Shown here: piece by piece, positions 49,501 through 60,559 of the stretch
Layout of the letters: every line of letters starts with the position of its first letter
How positions within the stretch are numbered: the stretch's first letter is position 1
DNA from: Omphalotus guepiniiformis
Lineage: Eukaryota > Basidiomycota > Agaricomycetes > Agaricales > Omphalotaceae
Assembly (NCBI GenBank): GCA_028554645.1
Contig: JAQOOI010000078.1
Span: forward strand, 248,001 to 312,000
DNA length: 64,000 nucleotides
Direction of reading: 5' to 3'
Made by a program: the position numbers and the translations under genes
The notes under the pieces: generated by a model
Told to the model about the DNA's origin: nothing
Database searches by the model: none
Seen by the model: only the letters and a program-made list of their open reading frames with translations

Positions 49501-49640
49501 GTATTGATACAAAAGGAATATATACGAAGGTAGCATACCGTAGGGTATAGGATATGTACATTATATGATATATGAAAATCATGTTACAGATAATAGGTCC
49601 AAGATCCGCCAAGAACAAAAACAAAACCAGATATCACCCA
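49500..49640 (+). repeat. 3'-end module, first of three copies
   Basis: ATACAAAAGGAATA, ACAGATAATAGGTCC (49586) and a Lys/Gln-like AAAACCAGATATCACCCA tract recur at 51620-51730 and 51731-51845, always between the plus-strand methyltransferase end and the minus-strand DUF6699 end. Confidence 0.6.
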
Positions 49641-49650
49641 CTGAAAACAC

Positions 49651-50484
49651 TCACACATATCGCGGAACTTGTCCATACGAAATGCCTAAATACACCTTCC
49701 ACGTCCCATCCAATTGTACCGCTGCTCTCAATCCCTGGAAGCGGCGATACGACCCAAGCACATCACTTCTCCTAAACCCATCACCACCACCATAACAAAC
49801 ACCTCTCATTCCCCATTCATTCTCATCCCTCTCTCTCATTATCCTCGCCTTAACCAACACCGCACCAATAGACTCCCCAAACCGAGCCCTATCCCCTTCA
49901 AAAAGCCGTGTAACCTCAGCCGTAGTCAGTGGTACACAGAGATACTCGCGTATCGCATCCAACACATCTCCAATCGTAAATTTCCGCTCCGTAGGAATCC
50001 TCCGAAGTCGAATTGGACCCCAGATGCTTATCCAAGATTGAAGAACTGGATTATCCGATTCAATCCATATATCAGTGATATCACCACCTTCTGTCGCGTA
50101 CATCGCTTCGTCGGATAGGTTGAGTGGGAGTAAGAGATGTTTGCCACTGCTGAGTTCTTTAGCGCGTTCTGGTGGGGATATGATGTCCCATTGGATCTTG
50201 GGATTTGTAGGGTCTATTGGGTTGTAGGATAGTGAAGGGTGGATGTGGATGGTTCCGATGGGGGGTGTAAGAGAATGTGGGGAAGTTGGTGGTGTCCATG
50301 ATGCCGGAGAGGGTGTCGTCGTTATAGGGGAAGAAAGAGTGGTCCATGGCCATACGGAGATAGAGGGTTGAGGACTGTATAGCCATGATGGTAAGAACCA
50401 TGACCAAGTCGAACTTGGTGAATACGCGTGGAGGTATGGTGAGAGTGGGTTATAGCAAGGTCGGTATGGGCTGTAAGCTGCCAT
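49651..50484 (-). CDS. DUF6699-type protein, copy A
   Basis: This is an intronless gene of 277 residues. The Pro/Ser/Tyr-rich N-terminus (MAAYSPYRPCYNPLSPYLHA) contains FLPSWLYSPQPS. The conserved C-terminal domain has KIQWDIISPPE, LNLSDEAMYATEGGDITDIW, RKFTIGDVLDAIREYL, PLTTAEVTRLFEGDR and RRSDVLGSYRRFQGL. This is the pattern of the basidiomycete-specific DUF6699 domain of unknown function. It is convergent with the methyltransferase. The family name is by recall of the pattern; the paralogy with copy B is seen directly. A (CGT)7 run lies in its 5' leader. Confidence 0.85.
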   Translation of the reverse strand: MAAYSPYRPCYNPLSPYLHAYSPSSTWSWFLPSWLYSPQPSISVWPWTTLSSPITTTPSPASWTPPTSPHSLTPPIGTIHIHPSLSYNPIDPTNPKIQWDIISPPERAKELSSGKHLLLPLNLSDEAMYATEGGDITDIWIESDNPVLQSWISIWGPIRLRRIPTERKFTIGDVLDAIREYLCVPLTTAEVTRLFEGDRARFGESIGAVLVKARIMRERDENEWGMRGVCYGGGDGFRRSDVLGSYRRFQGLRAAVQLDGTWKVYLGISYGQVPRYV

Positions 50485-50490
50485 TTGTGG

Positions 50491-50511
50491 CGTCGTCGTC
50501 GTCGTCGTCGA
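50491..50511 (+). repeat. (CGT)7 microsatellite in the DUF6699 copy A leader
   Basis: Seven perfect CGT units lie just upstream of the minus-strand ATG at 50484. Confidence 0.85.
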
Positions 50512-51239
50512 TGATTGTATGAAGAAATAGAAAGCTGGATATACAATCGACTCGTCTAGACACCTTCACCGAACGTAACGTTGAGGCAGGCGGACGTTAG
50601 ATAAATAGGGTAGACCGTTGTAAAGAACGACTCAAGGAGAGTTTTATTTACCAGTTCCTTCCTTTCCATACGTGAGGCTACTTAAAGCAGCTCTCAGTGT
50701 GTGTGTGTTGTTGTTGGCGGTGCATTTATTGCCACATTTTCTTGTATTGAGTACAGTATATGAGGAGAGGGAGACAAAAGTGTGGCGCGACTGCATTAGA
50801 TCTGTCAAGGCGCAGTGGCGGGAGAATGGCGCGGGAAGGGACTGGCACGAGACCGTGGGTATGACTCATTTGTCGCCATTGTGACGCTGTTACCACGCTG
50901 TTACACGTTACATCTCTTGTACTCCTTCAATGACATTACATCTCTTCAATTACGACAAGACATGACCGGGTCCGACTTATTCTGACTACGTGACGATGGC
51001 GGGACTGAATGGATCCGCTTCGACTCTTGTTTGCTAGTCTCTTTTCAAACGGGGTCGTCCATCTGTACTCTTTCAGGCAGTAACTCCTTCAATTACGACA
51101 AAGAAGCTACGGCGCGGCGAGACTGACTGATTCGGGTTTTGCTTCTCAGTCTCTTCGAATGGCTTCATTGCGTACACGGGCGCGGTCTCAAGTAATGAAA
51201 CGACAGACTTCGCGGGTTGGAAAATAGACTCGACGGGGG
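50512..51239. other. Duplicated upstream region, non-coding
   Basis: Holds the promoter of DUF6699 copy A. Words such as TTGGCGGTGCAT (50714) and ATGGCGGGACTGAATGGA (50996) recur upstream of copy B (52858 and 53159), so this region belongs to the duplicated unit. No gene was seen. Confidence 0.5.
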
Positions 51240-51615
51240 TTAGGTGGTCAGGTATGGGGGTTTTTCTTTTTCGCTGTGTTTTCTTTTGGCGATCGTGATA
51301 CTGATCGCAGGTTTATTTGGATTATTCAGCGTCACCAGCGTCTGGGGTACTGCGACTGCAATGGATGCAGCGAACGAGTAAGTTCAGGAATCTTGATAAG
51401 TTACCTTCGCTTGAAAGCTCATACTCTGAAATTATTTTAGACTACTTCAATCGAAATCAACCGGTTCAGATGATGACCTGACATCGAAAGCTCAATTGTA
51501 ACCGATGATAGCAGTTCCTCCGAGAAGAAATTCGCCTTGATCTCTGACTATACGTATGTATCCGTGTTTTCCTAATGATATAATGATATTGATTCACCGT
51601 GTAAAGATCTCGACA
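51240..51615 (+). pseudogene. Decayed tandem copy of the thiol methyltransferase
   Basis: The relic aligns to the intact gene from the intron after SAM motif I through the exon CTTCAATCGAAATCAAC.GGTTCAGATG. It lacks the bases that encode motif II (VIGLDI), has a shortened exon with a TAA after AAAGCTCAATTG, and jumps from the donor after DYT straight to the 3' UTR (TCCTAATGAT...GATTCA), so the last exon is gone. It lies in the same position relative to DUF6699 copy B as the intact gene does to copy A. Confidence 0.8.
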
Positions 51616-51619
51616 ACAA

Positions 51620-51845
51620 TATATAAATACAAAAGGAATACGAAGTGGGATACAGCATATATGCATACTATGAGTACAGATATTAGGTCCCGGGCCCCGC
51701 CCAATAATACAAAACGAAGACCAGATACCACGAACATAAATACAACGGGAATACGAAGCGGGCTACAGCATCATATAAATACAGATAATAGGTCCACGCT
51801 AAGAACACAAAACGAAAACCAGATACCACCCACCATACACACTCA
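51620..51845 (+). repeat. 3'-end module, second and third copies in tandem
   Basis: Two tandem copies of a roughly 110-bp module (AAATACAA..GGAATACGAAG, then TACAGCAT, ACAGAT.ATAGGTCC and ACCAGATACCAC) lie between the relic and DUF6699 copy B. Confidence 0.65.
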
Positions 51846-52691
51846 TCGCGGAATCTGACCAGGCAGAATTCCCAAATAAACCTTCCCCGTTCCATCCGAT
51901 CTCAATCCCTGAAAGCGGCGGTACGGCCCAAGTACGTCGCTTCTCCTAAATTCCTCACCACCATGAAAAGCACCTCTCATTCCCCATTCTTTCTCATCCC
52001 TCTCTCTCATTGTCCTCGCCTTGGCCAACACCAAAGCAATAGGCTGCCCTGGCTGATTCCTATCCCCTTCAAACAATCGTGCAACCTCAGCCGTCGTCAG
52101 GGGTACAGAGAGATACTCTCGTATCGCAACCAACACATCTCCAATCGTGAACTTTGGCTGCGTAGGAATCCTCAGAAGCCTAATCGGACCCCATAAGATG
52201 ATCCAAGTTTTAAGGTGGGGATTATCTGATTCGATCCATATATCAGTGATATCCCCGCCTTCTGTGGCGTACATCGCTTCGTCGGAGAGCTTGAGTGGGC
52301 GCAGGCGCAGGCGATGCTTGCCGCTGAACTCTCTAGCGTGTTCTGGAGGGGAGATGATGTCCCATTGGATCCTGGGCTTCATAGGATCAATTGGATCATA
52401 GGAGAGTGAAGGGTGAACGTAGATGGTTCTGGGTACCCGTGGTGGAAAGCTTGTCGCTACAGGAGAAGGAGTGGGTACCCGTGGTGGAGAGCTTGTCGCT
52501 ACAGGAGGACAAGGAGCGGGTACTTGTGGCGGAGAGCTTGTCGCTACAGGAGGAGAAGGAGCGGTTTGTGGGCTTACAGAGGGTTGAGGCCTGTATAGCC
52601 ATGATGATATGAACTTCGACCACTTCGATCTCGGTGTATACGCGCGAGGTGGAGGCACTGGGTTACAGAAAGACTGCTTGTGGGCTGGCAT
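51843..52691 (-). CDS. DUF6699-type protein, copy B
   Basis: This is the paralogue of the gene at 49651. The ATG at 52691 (MPAHKQSFCNPVPPP) aligns with the copy A start; an earlier ATG at 52712 is in frame but less likely. FISSWLYRPQPS, RIQWDIISPPE, LKLSDEAMYATEGGDITDIW, KFTIGDVLVAIREYL and RRSDVLGPYRRFQGL are conserved. The linker has gained a tandem array of about three SPP.V(A)TSSPP(R/Q)VP units (52430-52570), absent from copy A. The open frame is intact, so it may be functional, in contrast with its methyltransferase neighbour. Confidence 0.85.
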   Translation of the reverse strand: MPAHKQSFCNPVPPPRAYTPRSKWSKFISSWLYRPQPSVSPQTAPSPPVATSSPPQVPAPCPPVATSSPPRVPTPSPVATSFPPRVPRTIYVHPSLSYDPIDPMKPRIQWDIISPPEHAREFSGKHRLRLRPLKLSDEAMYATEGGDITDIWIESDNPHLKTWIILWGPIRLLRIPTQPKFTIGDVLVAIREYLSVPLTTAEVARLFEGDRNQPGQPIALVLAKARTMRERDEKEWGMRGAFHGGEEFRRSDVLGPYRRFQGLRSDGTGKVYLGILPGQIPR

Positions 52692-54173
52692 TGTGGTGCC
52701 GATGATTGTCAAAAAAGTTAAAGTGCTGAACTATGTGGAACCGACTAGCGGGGGCTGAATGAAGCAGAGAGAAATGCAAGTATGTGGAATCGATGCAGAG
52801 GGAAATGCAGTTGAACTATGCATTCCAGCTCGGACGTTCAGGTTGTTTTAAACACGGTTGGCGGTGCATCGTTGCTATTGTTGCTATAGAGAGAATCCGA
52901 TCGAGGCATACTGATCGCCAGTGAGAGCTAAAACGCAAAAGTCGAAGGAGTTTGAACAGAACAATGGCTTGACTGCAACGCCTGAATCTTCTCAAAATAA
53001 CTTACATAAGGCTGTGCCGGTGGTGGAGCCGGTGAAGCTGAAGGTGGTTGCCAATTGCCAATTGCAAAGTACCGGACCGGAATAGCAAACAATCTCTCAA
53101 TAATTGAGTTGAATCATCGTCATTCATCCACGCTGTAGCCTCATGTTCGAAACCCAACAATGGCGGGACTGAATGGACTTGCTATTGTTCGTCTCGGTGT
53201 TCCTCGTACCGCAGCTGTACTCCTTCACCATGACAAGATTCGACTCGACTACAGGCAGAATATACCTGTAAAGTTACCCTGGTGACCAACACTCTTATGA
53301 ACAATCTATCGAGGCTTTGTTCACTGGCATAGAGGGACGCGTTTCAGGTCTAATGAAAAGCTTCAAGTCTGAACGTGAGTTGTTCGAGCTATCCGCTTTG
53401 TGACGAGTTTCTCAATTACTTCTCACCACCTCCTTCAATAGACGTTACCAAAGTCTACAGATGTCTATCGAAACTCGAGTTATTGTGCTGTAATGAGGTC
53501 TCGTGCGATCACTACAATCGAAATCCTTCTACTTACATGGTTTGCACCTGTAACCCTCCGTAAACCGCCAATATTCTGTACTGAATCATGACTCAAATCT
53601 CAGGACTGATTTCCGTTCGGTTTATTGGCTGCTTAATAAGTCAATTTAATTCTCTTCGGTGGAGGGTAAGCAATTGACTGGTTTCTGATGCGATAGTGAC
53701 CGGGCCCACGGCAAAGCCTGCAACTTTACCGGAGTCCAGCGAACTTCGTATTCACTTTCAACCAATGAATCACAGAAGATGAATTCGGCCTCGGTCAAAC
53801 CTGGAGTGGATAGGAGATTTTGCTCTCAAAATAGCTCCCTCGACTCGGAGAGCTATGTATAAACATTACAAGGGATCGCGGGAGTCGCGGAGCTGTCTCT
53901 ACTCTGCTAGCACACGATAGAGACTTTTCCTGATATTCCCCTGGCCGACTCGGACGCCACTATATTCCTTTAGCTCTATCAGGCCAAGAGCTTACCATGA
54001 TATTCATTTCTTATGACCTCGGAGGCGTTCGTATCGGTCATTCTCCTCGTCCTGTGATTTTGGGAGGGATCAAAGAAAGCCCCTGGTCCTGTATAAAATT
54101 CGTTCGTATTTTACTGCTATTGCTGCAGACCTGCATCTAAACCCTACTATCAGTCACCAATACCAACACAGAC
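52692..54173. other. Intergenic, end of duplicated unit
   Basis: No gene is supported. TTGGCGGTGCAT and ATGGCGGGACTGAATGGA matches to 50.7-51.0 kb occur at 52858 and 53159. GACTCGGAG-type words occur at 53842 and 53946. The last 200 bp are the ketoreductase promoter. Confidence 0.45.
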
Positions 54174-55585
54174 ATGCCTTCTATTACAAGCGGTAAAGTC
54201 CTCGTATCGGGCGCGAACGGTTATGTCGCTGTATGGCTCGTTCGGTATCTTCTAGAGAAAGGATTCTCTGTACGAGGAACTGTTCGGTCCGCTCGTAAAG
54301 GGGCCTACCTTCTCGAGTATTTCAAGCCTTATGGCGAGAAGCTCGAAATTGTTGTCGTGGAGGATATTACGAAGGAAGGAGCTGCTAAAACTCTGTGGAA
54401 TTGTAGTGTCGTTGACTGATATGAATGGTTGGTGTAGGAAGGAGCATTTGATGAAGCGGTCAATGGGGTCGATGCGATTGCACATACTGCTTCACCATTT
54501 TTCTTGAATGGCACGAATCCCGACGGTATGTCCGATTTGCACTGTGATTCTGAACAATTATCTAGACTCATTTGCAACATTGATAGAATATATTAATCCT
54601 GCCGTCAATGGCACCGTCGGAATACTCAAGAGTGCAAGTAAATACGGGTACGCTGTTCTCTTTCTGGCTGTTGTTGAAGTCCTTGTGCTGACAAGGACCC
54701 TCTAGTCAATCAGTCAAGCGCGTCGTTGTCACGTCCTCCATGGCTGCCGTCTTCAGCCTGGACGGAAAAAAATCAGAATTCACCGAAAAGGACTGGAATG
54801 AATTTGCTATCCGAGAAGTGAAGGAAAAGGGAGTCAATGCTCATCCCATGCACATGTATTGTGCATCAAAGGCGCTTGCAGAAAAAGCTGCATGGGAATA
54901 TTATGAAAGTGTGAAGACTGAGGTTGGTTGGGATCTTACAACAGTCCTTCCAGGATATGTATATGGAGTAAGTCGCCATTCAAAACCACCCTCTACTTAT
55001 TTTCATACACTGACTTCAAAAAAACGTATACTTAGCCCATACTACACGAAGTTCATAGTCCATCTCAATTGAACGAGTCGATGAACCCGATGTTCAAGGC
55101 GCTTGTGGATCCGGAACAAGGTGGAATGAACGAAGAGCAACTTTTAAGCACCGATAAATCATGGGTAGATGTGCGAGATGTTGCTGAGGCACATATATTG
55201 GCCTTGACGGTAGAAGCTGCGAAAGAGAAGCGATTTTTGGCTGTGGCAGGTACGCTGCTTCAATTCAAGTTACCACCCCTCGTCTTTGTCTAAGCTTATA
55301 TCCTTCAGGACCCGCTTGTTTCCAAGACTTTGGTACGTTGTAATTCCGTTATGCCGCGTTTTGAACCGCACTAAGATACGAATATGGTTTCTAGTCAATA
55401 TTGCCCACAAACTACGCCCATCTCTTCCGAACCGTTTCGCGAAGTCCAAGATCCCACCTCCTATAGCTCAGTTCGATTCGTCGCTCACCGTGAGTGTGCT
55501 CGGTCTCAAGTTTAGAACCATGGAGGAGGTGACGCAGGATATGCTTGATGATTTTGCGAGCAAGGGTTGGATGTCCGCTGCATGA
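54174..55585 (+). CDS. NADPH-dependent ketoreductase, extended SDR (DFR/CCR-like)
   Basis: This is an extended short-chain dehydrogenase that reduces aldehydes or ketones with NADPH. The start MPSITSGKVLVSGANGYVAV holds the cofactor loop GANGYVA. RGTVRS carries the NADPH-selective Arg, followed by GVDAIAHTASPF. The catalytic Ser is in VVVTSSMAAV, and YCASKALAEKAAW holds the Tyr-x3-Lys pair. PGYVYGPILHEVHSPSQLN and SWVDVRDVAEAHILAL follow, with a C-terminus ending FASKGWMSAA. The intron inside DITKEGAFDEA (54375-54437) has a TAG acceptor but no GT donor, and is flanked by the 10-bp repeat AGGAAGGAGC; see findings. The other introns are GT-AG. The substrate is unknown. Confidence 0.92.
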
Positions 55586-55853
55586 ACAGGGCTTGTTTGT
55601 CAAATGGTATGATGTATGACTCTTAATCGCATGAGATGTACAACAATATCAGTTTTGGAGTAATGTTAGTACAATACACTTTTGATTTAGTCGAAAAATC
55701 AAGACATGGTAAATTAGAGCACTCCAGGAAAGAATGAAAGTAGAAAACATTCCGAAAACATAGACCCAATCCACGTAAGTATGTAGCGAGAATAAGTAAA
55801 CCCGTGATGGGTGATAACAAAGGGTTCCGGACCCCCTCAGTTTAGTACACTAT

Positions 55854-57921
55854 TCACACATTTGAAATTTTATGATGCACTCCATCTCCTGATTCTGCAT
55901 CTTCACTCAGCTCATAATCTATATGAAACTGTACACTCTTCTCGACGTTTACCTCCACTCCACCTCTATCGTCGTCACCAGTTTTTGATATACTAGGTGT
56001 CCGTCCCGTTAGGCCGGGGGGTGCTCGAGACTGGCCGTTCGGGGAATCAGGAACAAGAGAGAGGGCACGCTGGTTGTTGTTGTGCGTTTCTGTTAGACGT
56101 ATCACTTCGAGATCGACTACTCCTTCATTTGATCTTGAAGTGCTTCCGTGCGTTTTGCGGAGGTGTTGACGATAATTCAAGCTAAGAATCGAGATTGAGT
56201 TTTCACGCCCACGCGCAAAGGACAACACAAAGGAGAAACGAGGAACACTTACACGGCTAGTACCGAGTTGGCATACACTGTTGGCTACTGAGTGAGCATA
56301 CTAGAATGCCCGAGTGTGTAGCTTTCACTTACAATTTAGCAATGACGAAATATATACCCAGGAAGATGAGATTATTCATTAAAAGCCACTACGTTGTGTT
56401 TTTGCTATCAGTTATACTCTAAATTGGTGAGCAACATTGCTACTTACGCATATCATGGACACGACCATTGCGAGTCTGATGGAAACACATATCAATACAA
56501 TCTGCGAAGTTCGAGGTTGTAATACACACTCACGATGTAATTGCACCATTCTCCAATGTATAGATGATGAGTGAATCTATGACAGCGTCGAGGCTAGCCA
56601 AAGAATTCGATAATTCAGGTACAAATCCAGTGGAAACTCAGGGACGCTACGAACCTCAGGGAACGAGAACGGCTTTTAGTCAATATTCTCATCATCATCC
56701 CAGTGATGAGAACATCAACCACAGATGAAAGTGCGAGACCAACAGAAAACATCCATTGAAAAAGAAGATGAGAAGAGGCCATCCAATTAATACCATCATC
56801 GTATCCCTACTTGTAATTCTTCTCGAAACAGCGACAGAGTACGCAGTTGAATCCTGGAAGCGAGGTCATTGAAGTGTTATTCAGAACGAGATACAAGGGG
56901 AAACGAACATTTTCCCGCTGGTTGCTAAGAGTAAATTTAGTCAGGGTTGCAACAAGGCAAGGAAGTCACCACTCACCACAAGCAAAGACTAGAGCGGGTA
57001 GAATGAGAAGGTGAATCCTAATGAACGGATACAGCGACAGGAATTAATCGTACCCAATCGTAAAAGCGTAAGTACAAGCTGTGGAAGGTGAACGTTGAGG
57101 TCAGCTTTCAATGAGTGTACCCGCAAAAAACGTACCACAGGTACAGTCATCCATAAGTTATTGTGGCTCACTGGACGATGTCTTCAGCAATCTGCAATAT
57201 AAAACTGTGAGGAACAGCTCAGTTTGTAAATGCGATACAACATGACGAGGTGCGCAACGAGCGTAGTAAATGCCTGAAACCAAGAGGTCCGTCTTTACTG
57301 TCCAAGCGAGGGATGCAGCGGTAGGACTTACTGTAGTTAGTATAGAAAGCTAACGAAGAAGGCGGCAGTCAGTTTTGACGATATCCAGACAACACATTCC
57401 ATACGTACTGGTATTACACTGCTAGCAAAAGTCAGCATTCACACGAGTTCGAATAGGAAAGCAGTTTGACATACACAGGCAAGTGATCAGCAAACTCCTG
57501 GTCTCCAAAGTGACTAATGAACCAGATCCATAGTCCTGCCCAGATCAGCACCGAATGTATCACATCCAGTATCCTATGAATCTCATTGAGCCCGAAGGAA
57601 CGCAAAAGAAAGATATAGATAAGCGCACCATAAACCCGCGACCTTGATAGCTTCCATTCATGAATTGCTCGAACGCGAACACACTATAACTCACAACTGC
57701 TTTCGTACGAAACGTGTCTGAAACTGATGACTTGGAGTAGACGATACATTGCACCGTCAATACTCCAGAGGAACTAGAAGAAAAAGAAGAAACAAGACGC
57801 AAATTGAGTACAGAGTTCAGAGGACAGACAAACGCGCTGCCAGAAGCACATACATCGATGCGATGAGTCCACCGAGGAGCAAAGGCCCGTACGTGTTGGA
57901 AATGTCATTATCAGAAGACAT
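55854..57921 (-). CDS. DUF6534-type seven-helix membrane protein
   Basis: The start at 57921 gives MSSDNDISNTYGPLLLGGLI, the typical opening of the large basidiomycete DUF6534 family. Spliced on the minus strand, later exons carry SSGVLTVQCIVYSKSS, IHRILDVIHSVLIWAGLW, WFISHFGDQEFADHLP, FSVGLALSSVVDVLITGMMM (helix 6 region), LDAVIDSLIIYTLENGAITS and NLIFLGIYFVIAKLYANSVL (helix 7). The cytosolic tail is polar (RQHLRKTHGSTSRSNEG) and ends HHKISNV. At least eight exons are needed; not all internal junctions were resolved. The function of this family is unknown. It is not a STE3 receptor, as it lacks that family's motifs. Confidence 0.85.
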
Positions 57922-59227
57922 GAGATTCAAAGAATTTTTCTGGCCTAGTGAAGGTCGTACTTTATAACTGCGGAAACACAGGAGATTTACGGGGGCCTTT
58001 CTCTCCATTTCTGGGTCCTTTTGCAGGGTCGATCGAGAATCAAATATAGGTATTACATATTTGCAAGCGTTTCGAAAGATTGTGGAGGTCAAGCGAAAAG
58101 GTTAAATTTCGCGCGATAGGGGGGTTACATACAAGATTGATACACATCCGGATGTTGAATACTGAAACCTGAGGAGGCCTGAGGCTGGAGAACATAGAGT
58201 CCTGTATTTCAGTATGTATGCGTTGAAAAATTAAAAGAGTAGAACTAACAAGATTGCGTAGAGCAGCAGAGCAGCCTGAGCTTTGTTCTAGGCGCTAATT
58301 GCGGAGTCTGTAACTAACAACCTGGCTGAGATTTCCCCAGGATACGTAGATTCGGTGCATGCACACTCTGCCAATATTGTCAGAAATAGGAAAGACCTTG
58401 TGGTAATGATCTACTTACCGAGTAAAACGCAATGGTTTTGTCAGCGATGTTCAAGCCTGACGGTCAGAATCAAGGCATAACCATTGCAGCGACAATTAAT
58501 CCATGGATACTAATAGAAAACGATTAGCTGCGTACTAATAGAACTGGAAGCACATACATATAATCAATGGATACTAATAGAAAACGATTACTATAGCTGA
58601 AAGTTGAAAGAACTAGATGCATATACCATTGATCCATGGATACTAATAGAAACAATACAGTCGCAAGAACTAGAAGCAGAAGTTGAGCATATGTATGATT
58701 TGCAAGCGATTGGAGATTCGGATCAACCACTGCTCAAGCGACATTTAGTTGGCTTCAATTTTCAAATACACAGAACGCTAACATAGCACCTGCCACTTCT
58801 CAGGTGCAACCTGGATGCAACTGTCAAGACGTCAAGGACCTTGATGTTGTATATAGTACGGTCCTACGGACCGTCGGGAGAGGTGCGTTGAACCAGGAGC
58901 AGACCAAGCAAACTGCGTCTTGCTGTCTTGCTTCCTGCACTTTCTCTTACACAACCGCGCCCTTACTTTGTCGGTTGCTGTAGCGATTCTTGACATCGCA
59001 ATATCGCCAGTCTGACAATGTGCGAGGGTCCGAGGAAAGTGCTGCGAAGCTTTCCCTCAGCATCTCACGCTTCATCACTCCTGCATCGCTCCAAACCAGC
59101 ACTACTGGGGGTTCCGAGTTTTCGCACTAAGCAGACCAAACCCTTGAAAGAAGAAGTCCGGGGGCGACAAGAACGAGGGGTTTGTGAAACGAGAACATTC
59201 AATAATATACATCCATTAATATCGGCC
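57922..59227. other. Intergenic with a short tandem repeat
   Basis: No gene is supported. Minus-strand frames near 58140-58440 can be read as short peptides, but no family was recognised. See the repeat at 58501. Confidence 0.4.
58501..58655 (+). repeat. Three copies of TGGATACTAATAGAAA at about 65-bp spacing
   Basis: ATGGATACTAATAGAAAACG occurs at 58503 and 58567, and ATGGATACTAATAGAAAC at 58636. A partial copy (GTACTAATAGAAC) lies at 58532. The spacers are A/T-rich and partly similar. Confidence 0.75.
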
Positions 59228-60559
59228 CTATCCTTGGAATGCAATCCCCGCCTTGGAAGTTTCAGCCATTCCTCCGCCCGCGAACCCAGTACCTGTGACA
59301 AAGAATTGTCATTAAAAATCATGACGGACATTGCAGAACGAAAAACGAACCTTCGCGCTTTAGCTCGATGATATCACCTTTTCCTAGCTGTGAATCGCAC
59401 ACCACACATTGCTTAGAGGGCTTGACGAGTGTTTCCGTACATGTTTTGCACGTTACATGAGCGCAGGGCTTCATGACTAGGTAAATAAGATGAGCAATCG
59501 GCACGAGAATTTATACGTGGTAAAGGCTCACGGAATAAAAGAATATTGTTAGAGAGCACTTTTTTACACGAAGGACACATTGGTTGTGCATCCTCCTTCT
59601 TCATAGCACTGGATCGTTCAACAGGCGTGGAATCTACGCTGGATGATATTGAAGCAGACGATTTGGTGTCATAAACAGTGAATTTTACGGGGACAAGGTT
59701 TTTGAGCCTGTTGAAAGATGATCAATAAATTGTGCATAGCGGATACACATCGCACAAAACTTACGCTAGAGAATGAGCGGGACTTCCGCCGCGACAGGTT
59801 GTCTGTACCTTAACATCTTGTAATGATTTGGGTGCACCAGACGAAGTGTACGTGGGCGTAAGCGAAGGTAGCCAAAAATCAGGCAGCTTGTGTTTTAGAG
59901 CTTCGGCTTGTTCTCGTTCGATCTGACGCAGAGCTGCCTCCTCTGCTTCTTGTGCAAGATTCTCGACCGTGTTTGAATCAAACTCGAATTTCCGTTTTGT
60001 TCCTTGGTCTAAAAGGAGCGTAAGAGCAAGCTGATAGAAGAGTGATTCACACATACGTTCCTGCTTGGACTCTGTGGAAGAAGTCGTCGCAGTGTTTGTA
60101 CTTGCGACAAGACCAAGCTGGCCTTTCTCGAATTCGAGTAGAACCCTCTCTCTAGCAGCCTCCTTTGCGCGCGCCTTCTCCTCGTCCGCTTCCTTCTTCA
60201 TAGCATCCAGCTTCTCTTTCTGTCGCTTGATATCCTTCTTCTGTGTTACTGCACACATCAAGACTTTACCGCCTCGCCAAAGCAAACAGCACTCACAGAG
60301 ATCCTTATACACGCATTCTTTGCAGAACAGATGACCTTCGTTACATGCTACAGGCTCTCTTGCACTATTGAGGCAAAGTGCACAGGCATCGAAACGGCGC
60401 ATAGACTCGTTCCCTAAGCGTTGCTAGTAAATTCAACTGTTGGTTTATGATAACGATTGAGAGCATAGAGTGTACCTTCTTAGTGCCATAGTCTAGTTTC
60501 TTATATTCCGCGTACGAGAAAATAGATGAAGCTGTATTATTCTTGCTGTGTTTCGTCAT
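59228..60559 (-). CDS. NOSIP: NOSIP-type RING/U-box ubiquitin ligase
   Basis: This is a homologue of nitric-oxide-synthase-interacting protein, a nuclear E3 ligase linked to splicing complexes in other eukaryotes. The start MTKHSKNNTASSIFSYAEYK matches the family N-terminus. The first half-RING has FDACALCLNSAREPVACNEG and HLFCKECVYKDLL, then a charged coiled coil (TQKKDIKRQKEKLDAMKKEA). FWLPSLTP and KSLQDVK.TTC follow. The second half has MCPSCKKVLSNN, LMKPCAHVTCKTCTETLV, QCVVCDSQLGKGDIIELKRE and the conserved end GTGFAGGGMAETSKAGIAFQG, read here as two pieces. The final exon ends at 59228. The length fits the family and the introns examined are GT-AG. Confidence 0.93.

Noticed and set aside
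55854..57921. Seven-helix protein considered as a pheromone receptor partner
   Set aside because: Its start and helix motifs (SNTYGPLLLGGLI, DSLIIYTLENGAITS) are those of DUF6534, not STE3, and it lies 52 kb from the pheromone gene.
58140..58440. Minus-strand peptides suggesting another membrane-protein relic
   Set aside because: No alignment to the DUF6534 gene could be made by eye and no frame holds across the splice guesses.
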